Assembly: GCA_016630905.1 (NCBI GenBank)
Contig: WBMQ01000007.1
Coordinates: 806,001-870,000 of the forward strand
Direction: 5' to 3'
DNA from: Capillidium heterosporum
Lineage: Eukaryota > Entomophthoromycota > Entomophthoromycetes > Entomophthorales > Capillidiaceae
Length of the DNA: 64,000 nucleotides
This document shows, in pieces, positions 59,380-64,000 of the stretch. How positions within the stretch are numbered: position 1 is the first letter of the stretch; every line of letters starts with the position of its first letter. Made by a program: the position numbers and the translations under genes. The notes beneath the pieces were generated by a model that had not been told where the DNA came from, ran no database searches, and saw only the letters and a program-made list of their open reading frames with translations.

Positions 59380-61041
59380 GGTAGAGTTTTTCGACAACGC
59401 TGCGACTAGTATGCAAAAGGTAAACGCAAATGCAACATGATATTCCCTTGCCAACGATGCACTACTTTAAATAAATCATGTAGCTATCAACGTCAAATTA
59501 AGAGATTGCCCGTGCTGTCGAGCCAAATTTCAATTCACCTATCCAAGTTTCGTTTAAAGTCGAAAACCAAGATACAGATAGTAATTATAGATAGTAGCCG
59601 AAGTATTTTATTTTATAGCATTTCATTTTAATTTTCCTTTCTTGGCTTAGCATTTTCTAACTTGTCTTATATAAGGTTACTTTGGGATAGCTTTATAATG
59701 AACATCTTAAACAACTTGAAATTCCCTAAAGTCAACACCGGCTCTATCAATTTTAAAGTGGCCTATATGATACTTCAACTTATTGGTACGGCACATTATT
59801 CGATAAACAACCAGATGTAGTAGAGTTAGCATTGTATACTAATACTTTTCAGAGCGTATGTTCAACTTACTTCAGATATATCAATGATTTTTATCCCAAT
59901 TGCTATAAATTACAAGTTTTCGAGTTCAAATAGGTCTATGTTTCTAGTCCAAATAATCTGGATAGTAGGCTTGATGATTGAGATAAGGGATAGAGAGTCG
60001 ATAGAAAGACTGGCTAGGCAAATGAGGGAATATATAAAGGTAAGTCATCTTACTCCAACTTTAGGTACGATCGAGGGTTTATTGATAGTGATTTCCCATT
60101 CAATCCAACATTCACAACTTTATACCAGCTATCTCTACGTTATAGCACTTAAGATAGCTTATATGTTAGGACTCGACAAGGCGAGACCGGATCTCAATTC
60201 CAAGGGTTTGTACGCTTTGGAAGCCTTTATGGCTTATAACACCCTAGTATACTGTGGTTACACTTTACTTAATGATGACTGTGCGCATCTACTACCAATC
60301 CTATCCAAATCAGAGGCTAAATTCAAAAGTAAAATCTTGAATCGAGTCTTAAAGCAAAATCCCGATCTGAGTGAATTGGGTTGTATGACGTCGATATACT
60401 AAAGGTAGCAGCTCTATTTCGCATTCTACATGTATTAATTTCTGGTGTTGAATGCATCAGTTATAAGTAAGACTAAATCAAATGCAGCTACCGAATCCAA
60501 GGTTGAAGCTCTACTCCAATCCTTCTCCAATAACCTTATGTTGGTTCTCTCCAACTACTACCAACTTTACCAGCTTCAACCTACAAATCTCTTGGAAAAT
60601 ATAATTAATCTGACCAACCATCAAATCCATTACTATCAGTCTAAATTATCGCCCATCTACTTTTACCACTCCTACCTCAAGTATCAAAAGGGTCAGCTTA
60701 TAGAGACCAACATGCCCCCTATATTTAAAGCCAAGGTTAACTGTACCATGTACTTTGCCATGTGTTGCTTCGATTTTAACAGGAAGTTGGATTTAGTTTA
60801 CACTTTCCACGATCCCCACTATAACATTTATGGGGCTTTGCTCTTCATCACTATGTTATTGAACATCCAACTCGTAGAGTATGAACGGAAGTTGAAGGTC
60901 AATAGGTGTATCGACGATACGCTGACTTACTATAAATACATCTATGAGTTCAACCATCATTTTGTCTTTGTCAAGTTCGAGATAGCCCTCATATTGAAAG
61001 TAAAGTCGATACTGGAAAGTAAAAGTATAGGTTTCCATTAA
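59380..61041 (+). pseudogene. Zn2Cys6 transcription factor, zinc cluster broken by stop and Cys loss
   Basis: At 59392-59475 the plus strand reads a zinc cluster: RQRCD, TAG stop, Y, then AKGKRKCNMIFPCQRCTTLN and KSCSYQ. It follows C-D-x-C-x6-C-x5-C-x2-C-x6-C, except that the x before the second Cys is a TAG (59407-59409) and the second Cys itself is TAT (59410-59412). The other five cysteines remain. Downstream, TYWYGTLFDKQPDVVELALY and STYFRYINDFYP (59779-59900), then a frame at 59884-60402 (LYVIALKIAYMLGLDKARPD) and one at 60445-61041, match the fungal_trans middle domain. They lie in three phases with stops between, one or two of which could be introns. With the DNA-binding domain lost through two substitutions, this is most likely a dead regulator. 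Confidence 0.7.
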
Positions 61042-61187
61042 TAAATGGTGTATTTATGTTTTCTAGTGCTGATTAACATCATTTACATCTTAATAATCTA
61101 TATTAAAGCATTTTTATTCAGCATATATAAACTAGCTTTAAAAGTATTATTTATTGCTAGCATTCCCATAGTTAAAAGTATTAAAAC

Positions 61188-62420
61188 CTAATTAGTTGAC
61201 ATAAAGCTATTCCTGAATAGATGTTGGTCTGGACCAGTCGGGGAGACCTGAGTATCTTGACGAATTTGACGAATCGAACGTAACTTTGTAATGAGCTTTA
61301 CAAACTGGGTCTTGGTTGGGCCATGTAAAGCGGTGAAGATTATTGGATTTAAACAGATGTTAAATGCAAAGGATAGAGGGGTTAATCCATCGACAATTAT
61401 TGGAATCTCCTTACTGTTCTTGACTACTAGTTCGAAAAGTAAGGTGATAATCCACGGTAAGGCGATCAAGTTGTAAAGTATAATGAAACAAGCGCATTTG
61501 AACTTGATCATCTGTAAGCTGGACTTCAAGTTGTTTTGAATAGTTAAAGCTGATGAATTGTGGTTGATTGGGGAAGGCCTATTTCGTGTCGGATTGGCTT
61601 GGTTCTGTCGTAGCCTTTGGATGCTGGCAGTCACTTCACTTTTGTTCCGTGAGTACAAGAAGATGCTGAGGTAGCAGTAAGACATTATGATATTGCTGGC
61701 AATCGTCAATGTAAAGACACAGAACGAAATGGTCAATGATAGTTCATCTTCGTTGAAGAGCTGGAAGTGTAGGGCACTTGGCATCATTCGAAATTTCTTG
61801 TTGACTGCTGCCAAAGTGTAGAGAGTGAGGAAGAAAGCTATTGGGATGCCAACTACTACGTACCAAAAAAGGTCGGGAAGGTTCTTCTTACGTTTTATGA
61901 GGATTAGTCGTTCCATTGCCAAAATGCCTATTAGTAAGATCATCGTGGCGTGAAAGGAGTTGGTGATGACGCCGTATAGTGCTCGGTACCACCCATGCGC
62001 AACAAATAGCTCGAACTTGGTTATAGATTGGATTATACCAAACGTGATCGTCGATAGCCCGGATAATATGTCGACAAAGGCTATAAAGCATATGAGTTTG
62101 CTGTCAATGTTGAAGGCTATTTCGGGGTTGGTTCGATAGTATCCCTTTATAAACTTTAGTACGAAAATGTTCATTATGATGCCAACTATCGAGAAAGATA
62201 GCCCAATGAACAGGTATATGTATTTAAGCTCGCCGGCGTTGTCGATAATTGATTGGATCTCTTCCCTCGGCTGAACGAAATTTGTCGGCTCCATGACAAA
62301 GCTTGATGTTGGCGATGTAGGCGATAATAAAAGGATGTTGAGTAACAAAAAGATGGAACAAGGGTATCGATCTAAAAATATCAAAGGTCCACTAAATAAA
62401 GGCTTGTATTCTTGAAGCAT
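61188..62420 (-). CDS. Rhodopsin-like (class A-type) seven-transmembrane receptor
   Basis: A single 410-codon frame. Seven hydrophobic segments can be placed: YIYLFIGLSFSIVGIIMNIF (TM1), LICFIAFVDILSGLSTITFG (TM2), GVITNSFHATMILLIGILA (TM3), FWYVVVGIPIAFFLTLYTLA (TM4), LTISFCVFTLTIASNIIMSY (TM5), FKCACFIILYNLIALPWIIT (TM6) and LTPLSFAFNICLNPIIFTAL (TM7). TM3 ends in MERLILIKR, at the place of the D/E-R-Y motif. TM6 has LPW, and TM7 has NPIIF like the class A NPxxY. A long polar third intracellular loop (QNQANPTRNRPSPINHN) and a Ser/Thr-rich tail follow. The start is unsure: 62420 adds a hydrophobic leader (CSIFLLLNILLL), 62294 (MEPTNFVQPREE) is equally good. Ligand and G-protein partner unknown. 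Intact, no intron. Confidence 0.8.
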   Translation of the reverse strand: MLQEYKPLFSGPLIFLDRYPCSIFLLLNILLLSPTSPTSSFVMEPTNFVQPREEIQSIIDNAGELKYIYLFIGLSFSIVGIIMNIFVLKFIKGYYRTNPEIAFNIDSKLICFIAFVDILSGLSTITFGIIQSITKFELFVAHGWYRALYGVITNSFHATMILLIGILAMERLILIKRKKNLPDLFWYVVVGIPIAFFLTLYTLAAVNKKFRMMPSALHFQLFNEDELSLTISFCVFTLTIASNIIMSYCYLSIFLYSRNKSEVTASIQRLRQNQANPTRNRPSPINHNSSALTIQNNLKSSLQMIKFKCACFIILYNLIALPWIITLLFELVVKNSKEIPIIVDGLTPLSFAFNICLNPIIFTALHGPTKTQFVKLITKLRSIRQIRQDTQVSPTGPDQHLFRNSFMSTN

Positions 62421-63446
62421 AATCCCAATGTTCGTAAATGCGTTTCAGATTAAATCATGGCGAATTGACTTTCATGGCCTTTATGTGTGGTTGTAGATCA
62501 AGGTCGAAGTGGACATCTGGCTTACTTATAGGTTAGTCAAATTCCGTTAGGTCAACAGCAATGCGCTATTTAAATGCCTATAACTTATATGGTTCCCTAT
62601 CTTTATAAGGTATATGTCGAGATATTGGTCACTGTTTTTCTGTTTAAAATTAATAGAGTAGTTTCCAGAACTGAGCTTAAATTTAATGCCCCATTAATTA
62701 TGGACAAGACAATATCGTCTTTACATGCTATAAGGGAATAATCTAGACAAGGCGAATATTGATATAAACTTTAGAATATTTCTAATTGAGCGGGTTTCGT
62801 ATAATGCCTGAGGTCATAGAGCTTTCGCCTACAATAGACATCCGAAAGAGAGCATAGTATAAACCCGTAACTGGCAGACCACTCAATCTATTACATTCTA
62901 ATGCTTTTTATATAAGAAGCATACAACTTAAACTGCCATGTCCTAGATATACCTACAACTATTAAATCGCTCCATAGATGAAAGCTTTCATTGATAAGCT
63001 ACAAATCTCACACCAATTCAATTTATCCTAGACATATGCCCACTTTCATTTTCAGATTAAGGATTTCCATCAAATTGCATCGAAATCGATGAATTGGACT
63101 TGATAAAAGTATTTTTTAGGAGTAAGGAGGTGGGCTTTGCACCCATTGTTTTGCAGGTTATGTCTTCATGTTTCGAAATTTGAGTTTGGCAGTAAACTGA
63201 ATTCACCAGGCTTTCAAGGAAATATAGTGCGAATTATAGGTTGCAAAACCTACCAACTTTCAGTTTATAGTTGTACTATGTTCTTGAAATTCAAGTAATA
63301 TTGGAAGAGGAGCAGGCATTTGATTGGATGCGCTCGGTAAATTTCTATTGAGTCATATGTGCAAGAGTCTAGAGTCCAAAGTTTTGGTTTTAAGTGAAGT
63401 TGGGATTCCATCTTTATACAGGTTGAGCAAGCTTAGCGAGTTTAGA
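62421..63446. other. Divergent intergenic region, no gene seen
   Basis: A+T-rich sequence between the receptor (minus) and the F-box gene (plus). Confidence 0.55.
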
Positions 63447-64000
63447 ATGGTTCACCTAGAGCAGTTATCGGGGCTAATCCTAGAGGAGATTGTCACCTAC
63501 TTGAACACAAAGAGTATTTACAGTTTACTAGTAGCCAACAAACTTTTCTATCACTCCTTATTCCATTCTTTTTATCTAGCCGAACATGAGAGTTTCCTAT
63601 TCGAAGAACGAAAACATAAAGACTTGGAGGCCAACTTGAATTTTTTAATTAGACATTTCCCCAAATACAATTACCTTATAGAAAGAGCCGAATTCTTCAA
63701 TATAAGGAACTTCGAACTAGATTTTGGCAAATACAAGTCCCTCAAGTACTTTAAGGCCTTATTGAAGACCAACTCTGACTTTGCCTCCATATTTGACCAA
63801 CATTCCGAAAAGCTTTTAAATTTAAGCGGTCTATCTATTGAAGTTCTATCATCTTCGGTGAATTTACTACCTTTGGCTATCAAGTTTCAACATCTGAAGA
63901 GTATCGAGCTCGACAACATCAACTCAACCGCCTTCATCGACAGTTGTTACAACCCCAACCTAGTAGTCTTTAAAGTACAAACTTACAGTATCCACCCTGC
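63447..64000 (+). CDS. F-box protein, partial (runs off the window)
   Basis: Open from the ATG at 63447 to the window edge without a stop (about 184 codons). The N-terminus MVHLEQLSGLILEEIVTYLN, then SIYSLLVANKLFYHSLFHSF, is an F-box (hydrophobic LxxEIxxYL...SLLxANKxFY pattern). It is followed by leucine-rich sequence (LKYFKALLKTNSDF, LAIKFQHLKSIELDNINS) of the LRR-like type usual behind fungal F-boxes. An in-frame ATG at 63357 would add 30 residues. It would act as an SCF ubiquitin-ligase adaptor. Same architecture as the decayed gene at 52.0-53.4 kb. Confidence 0.75.
   Translation, partial: MVHLEQLSGLILEEIVTYLNTKSIYSLLVANKLFYHSLFHSFYLAEHESFLFEERKHKDLEANLNFLIRHFPKYNYLIERAEFFNIRNFELDFGKYKSLKYFKALLKTNSDFASIFDQHSEKLLNLSGLSIEVLSSSVNLLPLAIKFQHLKSIELDNINSTAFIDSCYNPNLVVFKVQTYSIHP

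Noticed and set aside
1-64000. Search for CRISPR arrays, insertion sequences, operon-style promoters and Shine-Dalgarno sites
   Set aside because: None seen; short spliceosomal introns and gene content show a eukaryotic nuclear genome. No transposase, reverse transcriptase or viral gene was recognised.

Overview
This 64 kb window is nuclear DNA of an A+T-rich, intron-bearing fungus. Genes lie on both strands, most have several GT...AG introns of only about 35-60 nt, and gaps are A+T-rich with no operons. The mix (septin CDC3/AspB type, TRAMP poly(A) polymerase, snapin-like BLOC-1 subunit, FIGNL1, STK32-type kinase, Zn2Cys6-regulator relics, F-box/LRR family members and a rhodopsin-like seven-helix receptor) suggests an early-diverging filamentous fungus. 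My best guess is Entomophthoromycotina (Conidiobolus-like), which is inference only.
Layout. 0.7-2.7 kb: fungal_trans regulator lacking its zinc cluster. 3.9-4.7 kb: snapin-like subunit. 5.2-6.9 kb: TRF4/5-type poly(A) polymerase. 7.5-9.8 kb: large secreted protein with Pro/Asn/Asp repeats and five 26-residue Gly-rich repeats. 11.1-12.2 kb: RPA2, followed at 13.2-14.3 kb by a decayed RPA2-like duplicate. 15.2-17.3 kb: diacylglycerol-lipase-like enzyme. 17.5-18.8 kb: mitochondrial enoyl reductase. 19.4-21.6 kb: FIGNL1 AAA ATPase. 22.5-26.9 kb: RRP12. 27.8-29.3 kb: septin. 31.2-32.4 kb: orphan membrane protein. 33.8-34.9 kb: PP2A catalytic subunit. 36.1-37.7 kb: orphan with a Cys-rich C-terminus. 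38.4-39.8 kb: Sel1-repeat protein. 41.0-43.5 kb: aconitase. 46.6-47.8 kb: STK32-like kinase. 48.6-49.3 kb: secreted Tyr/Asp-rich protein. 49.9-50.9 kb: J-domain protein. 52.0-53.4 kb: decayed F-box/LRR gene. 55.0-55.8 kb: secreted protein with a possible LPMO histidine brace. 56.9-58.5 kb: lipoate-protein ligase. 59.4-61.0 kb: broken Zn2Cys6 regulator. 61.2-62.4 kb: seven-helix receptor. 63.4 kb to the edge: F-box protein.
Functionally the core genes are scattered housekeeping. Aconitase, enoyl reductase (mitochondrial fatty-acid synthesis, which makes the lipoate precursor) and lipoate ligase all belong to mitochondrial carbon and lipoate metabolism, although they are not adjacent. Between them sit fast-evolving accessory genes: secreted repeat proteins, a receptor, regulators and F-box genes.
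The most notable observation is a likely minor-spliceosome (U12-type, AT-AC) intron in the lipoate ligase gene. Several well-conserved genes carry a single-base frame break (aconitase, lipase, lipoate ligase, LPMO-like). This looks more like residual indel error in the assembly than like simultaneous decay, and should temper every frameshift-based pseudogene call here.
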